From: Oidiodendron maius Zn
Taxonomy: Eukaryota; Ascomycota; Leotiomycetes; Myxotrichaceae
Direction: 5' to 3'
Assembly: GCA_000827325.1 (NCBI GenBank)
Contig: KN832906.1
Location: 60,787-120,158 of the forward strand
DNA length: 59,372 bases
In this document: positions 23,175 through 34,884 of the stretch, in pieces
Position numbering within the stretch: position 1 is the stretch's first letter
Layout: the number at the start of each line of letters is the position of its first letter
Translations under genes and position numbers: made by a program
The notes under the pieces: generated by a model
Databases searched by the model: none
Seen by the model: only the letters and a program-made list of their open reading frames with translations
What the model was told of the DNA's origin: nothing

Positions 23175-24769
23175 TTACCCACAGCAGCTTAAGGTCGGTC
23201 GGCCAAAAGTCCGCCAAAATCTCCAGGGACCCCAGGTAGATATATTGTTGACATTAAAACCTACGCTATCATTATGGGGCGGAGGCTCCAATTTGTGTAG
23301 TATCTTGACCATGGTATCAAGATCGCAGCACTCGGCCATAGCAAGCGTTGCATTCCCATACCGGTCTTGGAGAGTGGCTCCATTCGCCAGGAGGAAATCA
23401 ATCATGGCCGTATGTTCAGTAGCAAATGCCCAAAAGAGGGGCGGGCATCGGAAATAACTCTCGGGAAACTCATGGATATATGCACCATGGGCTAGAAGCT
23501 TTTGGACTATCTTGAGACTGCCTGTCGAAGCTGCCATCTCTATGGTTAGGTGTTCTAGAAGCATATCTTGCGGGCCGTCATAGTTTGGGTCAGCACCACG
23601 CTCAAGCAGGAGATCGATAACCTCTTCTTGACATCTCCGAGCGGCCGCAATGAGGGCAGTCTCAATATTATCAATCATATTTCCTCCGCAGTCGAGCAAA
23701 AATCCCACCATGGCCACATTACCCCACTCGGAATGGCGTATCACTGAAGGGCTTTGTATCACTGAAGGGCTGTGTAGTTGACTTGGTTGGGCAAGAAACC
23801 CCTCGATGTATTTATATACCTCGGGGCTTTTGGTATAACATTGAGCATGGCGAAGCTTACGTCCAATCGGAGACGTGTCCTCAATCGTACCATACGGTTG
23901 CCCTGCAAAAGTCACTGCTCTCCGGACTGTCTCGCGATGGAGGATAAAAGGCAAGTCGTAACATGGCCATGTCTGCGCGTATGGCTGCACCAATGATTGG
24001 AGAGAACCCGGCCTTTCCAGACCACGTCCAACGATTGTCGAGAGTTGGATACACCTTAGTCTCTGGCATATGTCGCTGGAAGAGCTCGAGCATCTCGAAA
24101 TGGCCACGACATGCTGCCACCTGCATCGGGGAAGGGAAGGGGCCGTTGTTATCGTCATCTGGGCAGTGTTGGTCAAGTAGCAAAGCCTCTGCTAGGGACT
24201 TTGGGTTGAAATAAGCAGCAGCAGATAGGAGGCTCATGGGCCTGCATCGTTCCCTACAACTACCTGGCACATTTTCTCGAGAGATATGCCCACACCACTG
24301 CGTTATCTTCTCGAGCGCCAGCCAACAGAGACCATCAATTGCTACTAGCATATCCATCTCAGCCTCTCTGCATATATCTTGTGCCATACATCGAATTTCA
24401 GTGAATCGACCGATCCCAGGGTCCGTCTCATTCTGGACCCGGTAAACAAGGTAGGAATGCCAGAATTCCTCTGCGCCATGCTGGTTCTTAAGGTACCAAA
24501 ACTCTCCCACATTGACCGCGCGGAAATTATCGAGTAGACGGGACTTAAAGAGCGCAGGTTTGATCTCGTAATAAAACTTTTCTATTGTTCACACATGTTT
24601 ACAGGTCAGCTATCAGCTATAAAAGAAACGATATCTAGGCACCTCCTGGGTGGGGTGAAAGCCTACTGCAGACGAGTCGGAGTCTCAGAGCGCGTCTAAC
24701 GCTGCGAACGAGCACGGCGTAGACCAAGATTTCGTGAAAGAGCTCTGATGGAAGATCGAAGAGCTCCAT
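23175..24769 (-). pseudogene. F-box/ankyrin-repeat protein gene with one frameshift
   Basis: Exon 1 (24769-24667) starts MELFDLPSELFHEILVYAVL, an F-box-like helix pair, and splices through an 85-base intron (GTAGGC..TAG) into exon 2 at 24581. Ankyrin repeats follow, with clear copies at ETALIAAARRCQEEVIDLLL and LTIEMAASTGSLKIVQKLL. The frame shifts once: the conserved stretch changes frame at a run of four T on the coding strand (23907-23910). Removing one T would restore about 502 residues. It could be a true mutation or an assembly homopolymer error; the rest is intact. A six-residue tandem duplication (SPSVIQ/SPSVIR) lies near 23735-23780. F-box proteins bring substrates to SCF ubiquitin ligases, with the ankyrin part as the likely substrate binder. 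Confidence 0.7.
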
Positions 24770-25120
24770 TTTAGCCGGGTAGGTAAGGCAGGTGGAAGAC
24801 ATGAGGAATCAACGCAACTTAGTGCTGATAGCTGTCTTGTGGTCAGGTTTGAGAGAGAAACCCATACATATGTGCATCTGTGTGTATTGAGGTGGGAGAG
24901 GGAATGCTGTTGGTATCTTGATGTACGATATCGTCATTTACAGCTACAGCAAAGGATAAGCGCCAGGATTGGTTGCGAGTCGGTGAACGGATTCGGCGAG
25001 ACTGGAATCCTTTTTTCCCTTTTCATACACCGGCTCTTGAAGAGGAGCAATATTTGAAAGGCGTGAAGCGAGTAGAAATCTGATAGAATTATTGACTGGA
25101 CATGTGTCTATAATAGTCCC
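24770..25120. other. Short intergenic gap
   Basis: Promoter side of the F-box/ankyrin gene and 3' flank of the CCC1-like gene. No feature seen. Confidence 0.5.
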
Positions 25121-26192
25121 TTATTCGCCGCCAGAACCGTGATCAAACGCCATGACTAGACCCATAGCCGCACCGGCGGCAACACTGCCTACGACCACCA
25201 TCTCTAGACCTCCTCTGCAACCTTGATATATATTTTTCCGGCCTGACCAACCAATCACAAAACAAGTTTTGACATATCCGAAGACGAAGAGTGCGATAAC
25301 CATACTGCCTATTGACCAATATAATGCCCGGTCCACCTTGTCGATAAGCATATAAGGAATGAGAGGAATAAAGCCACCGAAGAAATAGCCCCCGGCGATA
25401 GTCAAGGCGCAAGTGATGGCTCGGGTTCCAGTAGGACTTGAGAGGGTGTGCTCGAAGCGCATGAGGAAATCGACACATTTCGGCGACTCGGAAAGATGGG
25501 CCACAAGCTCCTGTGTGGTTGAGCTAGGGATATCGTACGAGTCGAAGATCGAGTAGAGGTTCTCGGCGACGGTAGCCGGAGAGGTGGCTACTTGTTGACG
25601 GGTCTCTTGCTCAGTAGCCTTGTATGAAGCTCTGTTAATGGCCGTGCTGTTAGTATAGATTTGACAAATGGCATGCCGTCAATCAATGGATGAATTACTC
25701 TTCGCTCTTTGCCCCCAAGTAACCTCCCAGCCCCATGGAAATAGCTCCTGCAATCAGCTCTGCCAACCCGCCATAGACCACAACTTTCGTCTGCCCCAGC
25801 GCCGAAAGCCCCGCAGTCAAGGCGAAAGGGACGGTCAGGCCGTCCGAGAGGCCGATAATGGCATCGGAGATCACCCGACTGTCGATTTTAAAGCCAGAAT
25901 TGCTTTCTGCTACCGGTCTCGGCTGAACCTTCTCGTCCGATTCATAGAGAGGGCGTTGCAACTCGACATCTGCGTTGCGGCCCTCTGGATGCCATCGCTG
26001 GCTGTCGGTGCCTATGTATCGCGAATTAGACGATCCACGACAATACTATAACATGACTTAAATCTAGCCCGGAATGCAACTGAAATGGAAATTGTCGAGA
26101 CGGCTGCAAGCATGCCGGGAGGACGTCGAGAATTTGGCCTCACCTGCGATTGACGTGGAAAAGAACAGCCTCTTCACGAAAGCGAGAGACAT
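25121..26192 (-). CDS. CCC1: CCC1/VIT1-family vacuolar iron or manganese transporter
   Basis: Three exons on the minus strand (26192-26144, 26011-25699, 25631-25121) give 290 residues. The N-terminal half carries the family hallmark SDAIIGLSDGLTVPFALTAG (first membrane helix with its Asp), followed by a Gly-rich second helix AELIAGAISMGLGGYLGA. A soluble stretch with ENLYSIFDSYDIP corresponds to the cytosolic metal-binding region. The C-terminal part has three more helices, giving the five expected. The family moves Fe2+ or Mn2+ from cytosol into the vacuole. The first intron (132 bases) is placed so that the short first exon MSLAFVKRLFFSTSIAG joins in frame; that first exon is the least certain part. 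The second intron is 67 bases, GTAATT..CAG. Confidence 0.85.
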
Positions 26193-27444
26193 ATTTGGCT
26201 AGACTTTCACCTCTTCCGTATGCTGCTCCTGCTCATCCTCAGCTGTGTCGATAGGCGAAGAGCAAGAGACAGGTCTAATAAATGCGGAGGGGGGAAATGA
26301 GGGGAAGATTAGGTTTCTTATCCAAGTTCGATGAAGGGTTGAAGTATTAACCCAGCATGCTGGAGCTGACGAGTCGCATAACAAAGAGACAAACCGGCTT
26401 GGCCGACCATCCAGGCACGGGTGCGGGGGGGGCTGGACCAGTGAGGAAGGCGGTATTAGATAGCAGGGAAACCAAGGCAAGCTCAGAGCACGTGGGATCG
26501 GCGAGCCAGTAAGATTGCCAAGTGTTCTAGAAGAAAGAGAGAAGCGGGAGCCGGACACCAGGGGGCCCATGGAAGGAAGCGGTAGGAGGGAGTTAGGGAG
26601 GCGGGCGAGAGGAAGACATTGGCCTGCATGCAGTGAGATGCCACTGAAGCGACATCAATTAAATGAAGGCCGGCTGCCATCCACTCTATCCTCAACGTGC
26701 GCCACGCACTCCTGTCGCGGTAAAGTGCTGTGGAGAAGGCTGGCCGCTCGCCGATGTCCCGTCCGCTGGGCGTCGGGTCGACCCCAGATATCTGCCAATG
26801 GATAAGCCAATGCGAAGCTACACGAAGGTAAGCAATGGTTTCCCGGAAGCAGACAGCATAAGTCGTGTGATCGCTCCTCAACCAGAGGTTCAGCGACTTG
26901 ACATTCGTAAGTGGGAGAAGTACGCCCACGCCTTGCAAGAATATGTTGTAATTGATCACGAAAACCCTTGGAGAGAGGCCGAATTGGGGCAGCAGTGGAA
27001 CCGCAAGCTCTCAAGCTTATCGTAATTTGTGCGAGACGTTGCACGTTGGCTTGGAGGAATTGCCGGGGTATATACTCATGCCACCGTAGTGGGCAGCGGG
27101 GGCACACCTGCACGCCAGCTGCCTTTTCTGACGTCTGGTATGTCTGTCTGTATCCTATTGACGGCAATGCATATCTAGCCGGTCGCAGCAGTAATATTCA
27201 CGTAAGATAGGTTAGCCTTCCATATTGTTGGGCGTTTGGATTATACAGCTGCGGGTGCATATGCCATCTTGCCCCGCACTAGCAATATGACTGGGATGGG
27301 GAGTTGATAATTTGAGCGATGGCTGGTCCTGGAGATCGTGTGCACTGAGAACATGGCCGACACAGAAAAATATATAAGGCTGTGAGCCCAATTGGATTCT
27401 CGCCGGCCAGCCAAGCAATTATCTTCGCCTCCGAATCAGGCAGT
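26193..27444. other. Gap between CCC1-like gene and phosphoesterase
   Basis: About 1.25 kb. A plus-strand frame at 26797-27025 (starting MDKPMRSYTK and containing RKWEKYAHALQEYVVIDHEN) looks coding-like but I recognise no family. The 200 bases before 27445 are the promoter of the phosphoesterase and contain a TATATAA box-like stretch near 27370. Confidence 0.35.
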
Positions 27445-29259
27445 ATGAAGTTCAGTCCTTTCCTCGTCGCCAACCTAGCGCTGGCCACAACTGGGTCAGC
27501 GCTCCCGGCCGCCATATCTAGCTCCCAAGCTGTCTGGAAAGGGCTCCAAGGAAAGGTAGCGTAGAGTACTGCTGAGTGTGGCGCTTCAGAGTGCTGACGT
27601 GCTATCATTGACTGTGTAGATTAAGCACGTCGTGTACCTTATGATGGAGAACCACTCCTTTGATAATATTGCCGGGTATTGGGACTTCCATCCGGATATT
27701 GACAACCTGCGGAACATTGCACATTGCAATAACTACACCAATCCCTATTACACCATTTATGGCATGCCACTGTCAATTTGTGCTGGCCCGTATGAGAAAG
27801 AGGTTCCCCTCCACGATCCCGACCACAATTTTGCAGGGACAAGCTTCGAGCTTTACGAAACATGGAACCCCACCAAAGGTGAGGTACCTACAATGGGGGG
27901 TTTTGTGCAGCGCGAGTCAGACAGATATAATTCTACGCCTGGAGATGCTTCCTTTGTCATTAAGGCATACACCGAGAAGGAAACCCACACCCTGACCACT
28001 CTTGCTCAGAATTTTGCCTTTTGGGATTCCTATGTAAGCATTTCCTGATCTTCTAAGCTCCGCTGTGATTCTCGTAATCGAGTCTACTTTGCTTTTTCTG
28101 ACCGGATGATTCATTCACTGCAGTTTGCTGAGCATCCCGGCCCAACCAATGTTAATCGACAATTCGCTACTTCCGGATCCAGCTGTGGCATGGTTGATAA
28201 TATTCTGCAATCGGCTGGATTCTTCGCCAATGTTACGGGGACAAACTGTACCAAGTCCATATTCCAAGTCTTGGATGAGGCAAAGATCACATGGAAAAAT
28301 GTAGACACTGACCGACCTTTTTTTGCAGGGTATTGTTGCTGATTCCGTGCCATGTAGTATTATGAGACCGATATCATCGACGCATGGCTGTACGAGGTGA
28401 GATTAAATCTCCAAACCTTGTTCTTTACCCCCTTATACTAACTCTGAAACCTGTCATAGTGGACACAAGAAAATGCAATGGATAAGCTCGTCCACGCTAG
28501 CGAATTCTTCTCAGACGTTGCCAATGGGACGCTGCCGACATTCTCATATATCAACCCTGAATGCTGCACCGTTGACTCCATGCACCCAACTAGCAACATG
28601 GCGGCAGGTGAGCAATTAATCAAGCACGTTTATGACACTCTAAGAAACTCGAAGTACTGGGAAAGCACGTAAGTCGGAACTATTTGCACCCTCAAGTCTT
28701 CGAGAAGAGAGAGAATGAACTGACACTCAATTACAGCTTATTCATCCTCAACTTTGACGAGCATGGAGGATTTGCCGATCATGTTCCCCCACCAGTTAAC
28801 ATTCCCGCACCGCAAGACGGCCTTACGTTTACCGGGGTGTCTGATGGTCACAATGTCACTTACGATTTCACTCGCCTTGGAGTTCGGTAAGTAGAGAATG
28901 TACTTTCGTAGCACAACTGAATTTAGCAACTGATCCCAGATTTCAGAGTCCCTGCCTTTTTGATTTCTCCATGGATCGCACCCAACACGCTTATCCATGA
29001 CGAAGGCACCTCTTACTCGTCAAACTCTCAGTATACGCACACCTCGTTCCTGCACTTCTTACAGCTGCTCTGGGATCTCCCAGAACTCAACAACCGTGTC
29101 TCTTGGGCGAAGACATTCGAATACGTCTTCACTAACGAGATGCGCACTGACACGCCGCAATATCTCCCAATACCAGAATGGGTTGGCGGATCTTCCGGTA
29201 CGGAGCCTCAACCATTCTACCTCCTGAACCAAGATTACTCGTACTATGCGAATCTATAA
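27445..29259 (+). CDS. Secreted phosphoesterase (phospholipase C / acid phosphatase family, PF04185)
   Basis: Seven exons (27445-27555, 27620-28033, 28124-28300, 28358-28396, 28460-28668, 28737-28886, 28947-29259) give 470 residues. A signal peptide (MKFSPFLVANLALATTGSALPAA) is followed by the catalytic motif VYLMMENHSFDN at about 43-53. Also present are GPTNVNRQF, FSYINPECC and LFILNFDEHGGFADHVPPP, the metal-binding DEHGGxxDHVxPP motif of this family. Six introns of 57-90 bases keep frame. Intron 3 skips a closer CAG to use the acceptor at 28357, which alone joins TWKN to YYETD. Family members cleave phosphomonoesters or phospholipids outside the cell, often in phosphate supply. Several N-glycosylation sequons are visible. 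Confidence 0.88.
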
Positions 29260-29638
29260 GCAACTGGGGCGATGATGGATGATTTTCTTATACCATTTAC
29301 GTTAGAAAGAAAAAGAAAGAAGAGAGAAAGTGAAGTATGATATAAGTGTAATTACAGCACATGTCATACGTAAATGAATTGGATAGTTCGCAAATCAAAT
29401 AAAATAGAAGTAAAATACTAGAACAAATTATACTGTGGCTCTAACTCATAAGACACGAATATAAATAGAACCAATGGCGCAGCTCAGCTAGATAGACGTA
29501 TGGAGTACATGAAGAAGCCCTTCGGATGATAAGACGGTTACGAAGAGACAATATAATAAACTGAGAATAAAATTATGTCGAGAGGCGCCAGTTGTATTTA
29601 GCATGGCACGATCTATTTCCACCATTCTATTTCTATTG
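29260..29638. other. Convergent intergenic gap
   Basis: 3' flanks of the phosphoesterase and the glycosidase. Purine-rich at 29305-29340; no gene seen. Confidence 0.5.
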
Positions 29639-31792
29639 CTAAATTAGTGCCTTCTCTGTAGATTTCAACTTAAACCTAAGTAGAGCGCTGCCAATCATAC
29701 TTCCCGGCCAGCTAAACCAAGCCTTACTTACGCAGTCTCCCGTATGGGAATCAACTGCCTCGGGAAAGAGGCCATCCCAGAACATCGCGCCTTGAATTCT
29801 CCTCCACGAATCCTCCTGTGCAGCAGTATTGCCCGTCAAGCTGGCGTATATAAATTCTTGTGCATAACCCAAGGGCCACGGTCCCCTTGTGTGAACGCTG
29901 CCAAGCCCACCAAACTTTCCTTCCGGATAAAAACCATCTTTATTCAATGGGGAGAGTCCAAAATTCATCGTCTGCCTCCATATTCTTTGGAGTTTTGCGG
30001 TGTCGAGAAAATTCCAATCCAAGGCAAATAGAGTCGGAATGTCATTGGCGTCATGGTAAAAGGTGTGTGTGCCAGAACCATTCGTCAAATATGCAAAGAT
30101 GACTTCTCTGGTCTGGGGATGCGTGCTGACAAAATGCTTTAAGGTTGCAGTTTTGATACTATCAGCCTGTTGTCCAAGCTGGACGGTGTCTAAGTTCGTG
30201 ATTTCTGGAAAGAGTTTGTAAAGTTCTGAGAGACTATTTATAGTGTGCCATAGCAAAATCTGGCTTGAGAAATGGAATGGATATTCGACAGCATCGTCAC
30301 CCGGTGTTTCCTCCGTTTTGTAGAGCCCCGTCACCGGATCGCGATGATCCTCTAGTATTTGGAGAATGTGGCGAATGGTATTACTTTGTAAAATGTTTTG
30401 GACGAAAGCGCGTTCCTCGGGGAATTGCCTATAGAAATCGCAGAGTTCAAGCAGAGGGTAGCATTGCTGGTCTTGTTGAAATACGGGACCATCTTTTGGA
30501 GAACCATTTGCCAGATATGAACGATGCCAGTAGCCGTGTGGTCTTTGGGCCCTTTGGAATACCCAAGTAAGGTGTCCTTTTACAGATGAGTGAATTTGTT
30601 TTGAATAAGTTCTTGCTGTCTTTGGTTGTGCCAGAAAATCTAAACCTTGGTGTATGTCCAGAAGAAATCGAATTTGCCAGCTATAAATAGTCAGATTAAA
30701 TGATCAATATGATCTTGTAAACGTACTAATTATCTCTATTCCAGCCTAATGGCAGTGCAACATGGTCGGTGATGAAGCAAGTAGCATCGTTCCCCACCGG
30801 AATGGCGCAATTGCTCAATATGTACTCGAGATTCCTTCTGATGATAATGCTCGATGGATTGTACTCCAGTTTCCAGTCTCCTTTGCTACTGGGGGAGCAG
30901 ATGTTTAATTGCGGTACAGTCGATGCTGGTATAATTCCAGGTTTCAAAGTGAAGGTTGCTGTTAAGATGGAAGGACGACCTGGAGAGATTTCTATTCTAC
31001 CCTTGTATATACCTCTGGCAGGGCTACCAGTTACAACATCTTCCCCAATTTCTGTTGCAACACAGACCGGTTGGCCATTTTCGTACAGTGTTCCCTCGAC
31101 CATTGCGTCTAAATTTTCGTTGACTATAGCCCATCGGTATCCAGATGAAAACAGCATCGTCTCGTTTTTTGACGGAGGAATAGGTATAGGACCACCTTCA
31201 GTCAACTGTCCGTAGGATGCTCTGTTGACACTGAGCTCTAGAGAGAGCTTGTAGCACACGTCAACTACGCTGGCGGTATCAGAGCTTAGTACCGTTGATT
31301 GTGTAACCTCTCCGTCTTTACTTATCCATAGCTTGGTAGAGAATCGCACTGCTCGAATCGAATAAGTGATTTTGATCCACTGGCTATCAACGAATCCGAC
31401 ATTAAGGTTCGAAACAGTTCCATCAAATCGTAGTCCAAAACCTTGAGTTCCCGAACGGACATAATCTAGAAGTTTTTTTCGATAGGCCCGAACGTATTCA
31501 GAGTCGTAAAAGCGGTTGCCATCAAATTGTGCGAATGGAGAAGCAACGATCATTCCATGAACGGGGTGATAACCGCCAAGCTGAAGAATCTTCGACAGAA
31601 TTAATAAATTTAATACACATTACATTAACTTTAAAGATAGCTTACATCTCCTTGTCGACCACATGACAGGGTATGACCATTATTCCCCGTGTCAATTGTC
31701 TTAGAATGCCGGTTGAAAAATAGGGGCATGGTGCTCATTGTCGGAGAATCGACTGCCTGGCCTATCATTATGGGGGATATGGCTGCCATCAT
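29639..31792 (-). CDS. Six-hairpin glycosidase-like protein
   Basis: Three exons on the minus strand (31792-31646, 31580-30727, 30680-29639) give 680 residues. The N-terminal 300 residues look like a beta-sandwich. After it comes a helical (alpha/alpha)6 domain with ALPLGWNRDNYWQIRFLLDI, HGYWHRSYLANGSPKD, FQQDQQCYPLLELCDFY, HDANDIPTLFALDW and GSVHTRGPWPLGYAQEF. The Asp of WNRD and the acidic residues near DANDIP are the likely catalytic or substrate contacts. This layout belongs with GH15/GH125-like six-hairpin enzymes, but the exact family and substrate are not clear. No signal peptide, so it is probably intracellular. It starts at the ATG at 31792; an in-frame upstream ATG (31900) would add 36 unlike residues. 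It is divergent from the MFS gene, sharing a 627-base promoter. Confidence 0.8.
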
Positions 31793-32419
31793 GCATTGAT
31801 ATATTGAGGAAGTTAGAGAATATGGTGATATAACTCGCCCAGCGTGAAGAACAGGCGAAGGCAGAATGGCCGTTACAGCATCCCATGAAAATATGTACAA
31901 GAGCTCACGTGTCTAATAGCTGGAAGAAGAACATGTATATGCACTGCAAATATTTCAATGAATAAAATGATATAATAGCTACCGGGTAATGTACCCGTAC
32001 CGTACAAACGCTTGTCGTGTGACTGGAGACGGGAATCTTTGGTTCGGAAACTTTTGTCAGCCTGTAAGAGAACGCGGGTACAACATCCGAACGCCTCTCC
32101 ACAGATAGTGGACTTCGTAAACCTGTTGGCGTATACCAGACTAAATATCGTACCAATAGTGTCGCGTCTTTTCGGGTACGGTACCCCTTAGCAGGTTTTC
32201 GGGTACCCGACCCGCCTCTAAGTCTAACTTTTCAATCGCGGTTTGCGAGTGATTTTCTCTCCGCAGATTCTCTTATTTGGGATTGCGGGGTATGGGTTCA
32301 TGCCGTGGGGAAATCCCAAGGCATGGTGTCCCGGTTACAGTGATCTATAAAGCTCAATCTAGCCACCCTCTGCTGATCAGTGTTTGTGTTTCCTCTCTCC
32401 CTCCTGGACGTGTTGCCAC
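31793..32419. promoter_or_regulatory. Shared divergent promoter with CGGGTA palindromes
   Basis: Between the glycosidase and MFS starts. It contains CGGGTA-ATG-TACCCG (31983-31997), CGGGTA (32075-32080), GGGTAC-G-GTACCC (32174-32186) and CGGGTACCCG (32200-32209). These are inverted CGG-type half-sites as bound by Zn2Cys6 regulators, one of which is encoded at 34885-37209. Binding is inference. Confidence 0.6.
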
Positions 32420-34353
32420 ATGACACCACAAAACAAAATGGCATCTCAACAAGACGATGATCAGAAATTGGAAGATATCATCCATCTAGAGAAATCTGCG
32501 GATGATGTGACTAGAGCCGAACCCAGCAGCAGAGGCGACATCCCCTCTGGATATTTCCCGGTGACGGCGGAGGAGAAGGCAATGAGCAGAGCTCTCAACC
32601 GGAAGCTTGATATATTCCTTCTGCCTTTCCTATCACTCCTCTACCTCTTCAACGGCCTCGATAGGGGTAACGTTGGAAATGCCCAAACTCAAGGTCAGCT
32701 CAGTCAATTATTATATGGATTGAAGTCGGGAGATTGACCCAGCGTTAGGCTTTACCACAGACATTGGTGTAGCTGCCTCCGATTTAAACCTCGCAGTTTC
32801 TCTTTTCTTCATCACATTCGTTATATTTCAGCCAATATCGAGCGCCATTGGACGCCGTGTTGGGGCAAAACACTGGATCCCGTTTATCATGGTAGGGCGA
32901 AATTCTTATAGAACAAATACATCTTGACGGTTAACATGCTAATGTATCGAAAGTTATCATGGGGAGCAATCACTATTTCGCATGCTTTTATACATGGTCG
33001 TGGTAAGATATTTCACAGTTAAAATCATACAAGTGTTTGGCTAAGAAGTGATTAGCTCAGCTCATAGCACTGCGTCTCTTGATAGGGGTCTTTGAAGCCG
33101 GGTTTTACCCTACTGCTCTTTTCTATCTCTCCAACTTCTATACCAGATTTGATCTCGCTGTCCGGATCGCTCTATTTTACGGCCAGTATGCAGTGGCGGG
33201 GGCATTCTCTGGGGCCATCGGTATAATCCTCCTTTCTTCTAAGTGATCTATTGCTGACAGGGTTTTAGCCTACGGTGTTTTCCATCTGAATGGTGCCCTA
33301 TACAGCTGGCAGTACTTGTTTATCATCGAAGGCAGCGCAACAGGTGCATTGGCGATTATATCGTGGTTCTGGATGCCTATGGGGCCTGGATCGGCTTGGT
33401 TTTTAACGAAAGAGGAGCGAAGATATGCAGCCAGTAGAATTCAGATTGACGTGGCTCGATATGTTCAGCATACCTATGGAGAAGATGGACTAGAAAAGAC
33501 CAATGAACGACTCTCCAAACGCGACCTTATCGAGACAGGAAAAGACTGGAAGTTGTGGTTTGTTCTCTTTTTTAACATTTGTGCAAGCATACCTAGTCAA
33601 GCATTTTCAGTCTTCTTGCCGTTGGTGGTCAAAGGGCTGGGATATACCTCCATAAACGCTAATTTGGTATGTATATTGGTCCTAACTATGAATGTCTGCT
33701 GATGTCTGTAGATGTCTGTACCACCATATCTATGTGGCGCTGTTGGATTGTACTTGTTTGCTCTCAGCTCTGACAAAGTGTAAGATTCATCGGTTTTCAG
33801 TGCAATGATATCAATTCTAATTTACTAATAGGAAAGAGCGCGGCTTCCATATTTTGGTTGGTTTGGCTATAACTTTGATCGGGTTGATTATTACAGTTAC
33901 TGTATCACATAACCCAAGCCGATATGGTGGGCTCTGCATTATGACCTTTGGGAGTTACGTCTCAGCTCCATTAACCGCAGCATGGCTTAGCGGCAATACT
34001 CCTGGTATGCACTCTACAAACCTTTCTCAATATTGTCACTAATTCGGTCCTTAGAACCTGGAAAACGCTCCCTCGTCCTAGGATTTAATGGGTTTGGGAA
34101 TTTAGCCGGTATTATCGGCTCAGAACTCTTTCAACCCAAATATGCTCCGCGCTATCTTATCCCATTCTATGCCACTCTCGGTTTCATCGCCACCTCTATT
34201 ATTGGATATATAGCCTATAGATATACACTGCTAGCTGTCAATAAATGGAGAGCGAAGAAAATGATCGGATGGACAGAGGATGAAAGGGAGTATGAAAATA
34301 TCTCAAAAGAGAGGTATGGGGACAAGAAGTATACGTTTATATATGGATTGTAA
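32420..34353 (+). CDS. MFS transporter, anion:cation symporter (DAL5/TNA1-like) family
   Basis: Eight exons (32420-32693, 32749-32891, 32954-33002, 33056-33220, 33269-33666, 33712-33779, 33832-34004, 34055-34353) give 522 residues. The first helix region LDIFLLPFLSLLYLFNGLDRGNVGNAQ is diagnostic of the fungal ACS family. Later marks are RLLIGVFEAGFYPTALFYLS, the central loop with FLTKEERRYA, and PGKRSLVLGFNGFGNLAGIIGS in the second half. All seven introns (45-62 bases) restore frame. Characterised relatives carry small organic anions such as allantoate, nicotinate, pantothenate or sugar acids. Here the partner glycosidase suggests an oligosaccharide or its acidic product. ATG 32420 is first in frame; 32438 is an alternative. 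Confidence 0.88.
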
Positions 34354-34440
34354 TTATGCTTAATTTAGTCATGTAAAGACAAGTTGAGAGAACTACTTCT
34401 TGTACTATCTAGCATTTCACCTCTCCGTCTCTTGCTATAT

Positions 34441-34475
<35 letters not shown>

Positions 34476-34884
34476 AGCAATACAGAAGATGACTTATATT
34501 TCTTAAGCAGTGTTGGCCAGTCACGTGATTGTCGTTCAAGTCAATCCACTTGAGATAAGTATCTTATGTCGGTAACGTATTTATATCCCATTATCTTCTG
34601 CTGCCACTTTCCTCTCTTTATATATATTACGACAGCTGTATATCTGAAGTCTATTTGCTGCTGGTCACGACCTCTCATCCGTTCGGGACTGAACTGATAT
34701 TAGTGCCTGAGGCAAAAACGCTACTCGAATAAGTTTCTTAGCTGGCCCGCCCGTGACAAATATTGCCTCCTTCTTCCGGCCTACTCCTCCAAGCCGATTG
34801 TCATCAGTATCGGAGAGACATCTCGGTCAGGCTTATGAGAGAATTAAATGCACCGACGTCGGAACGGGCTGTGGTGGATGGATT
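34354..34884. other. Gap with AT microsatellite; promoter of regulator
   Basis: Contains an (AT)15 run at 34443-34472 just after the MFS gene. The rest is the 5' region of the Zn2Cys6 gene; no other feature. Confidence 0.6.
34443..34472. repeat. (AT)15 microsatellite
   Basis: Fifteen perfect AT units in the 3' flank of the MFS gene. Confidence 0.9.

Noticed and set aside
26655-27167. 170-codon minus-strand frame between CCC1-like and phosphoesterase genes
   Set aside because: Cys/Arg/Pro-rich text typical of chance GC-rich frames, no domain and a competing coding-like plus frame.
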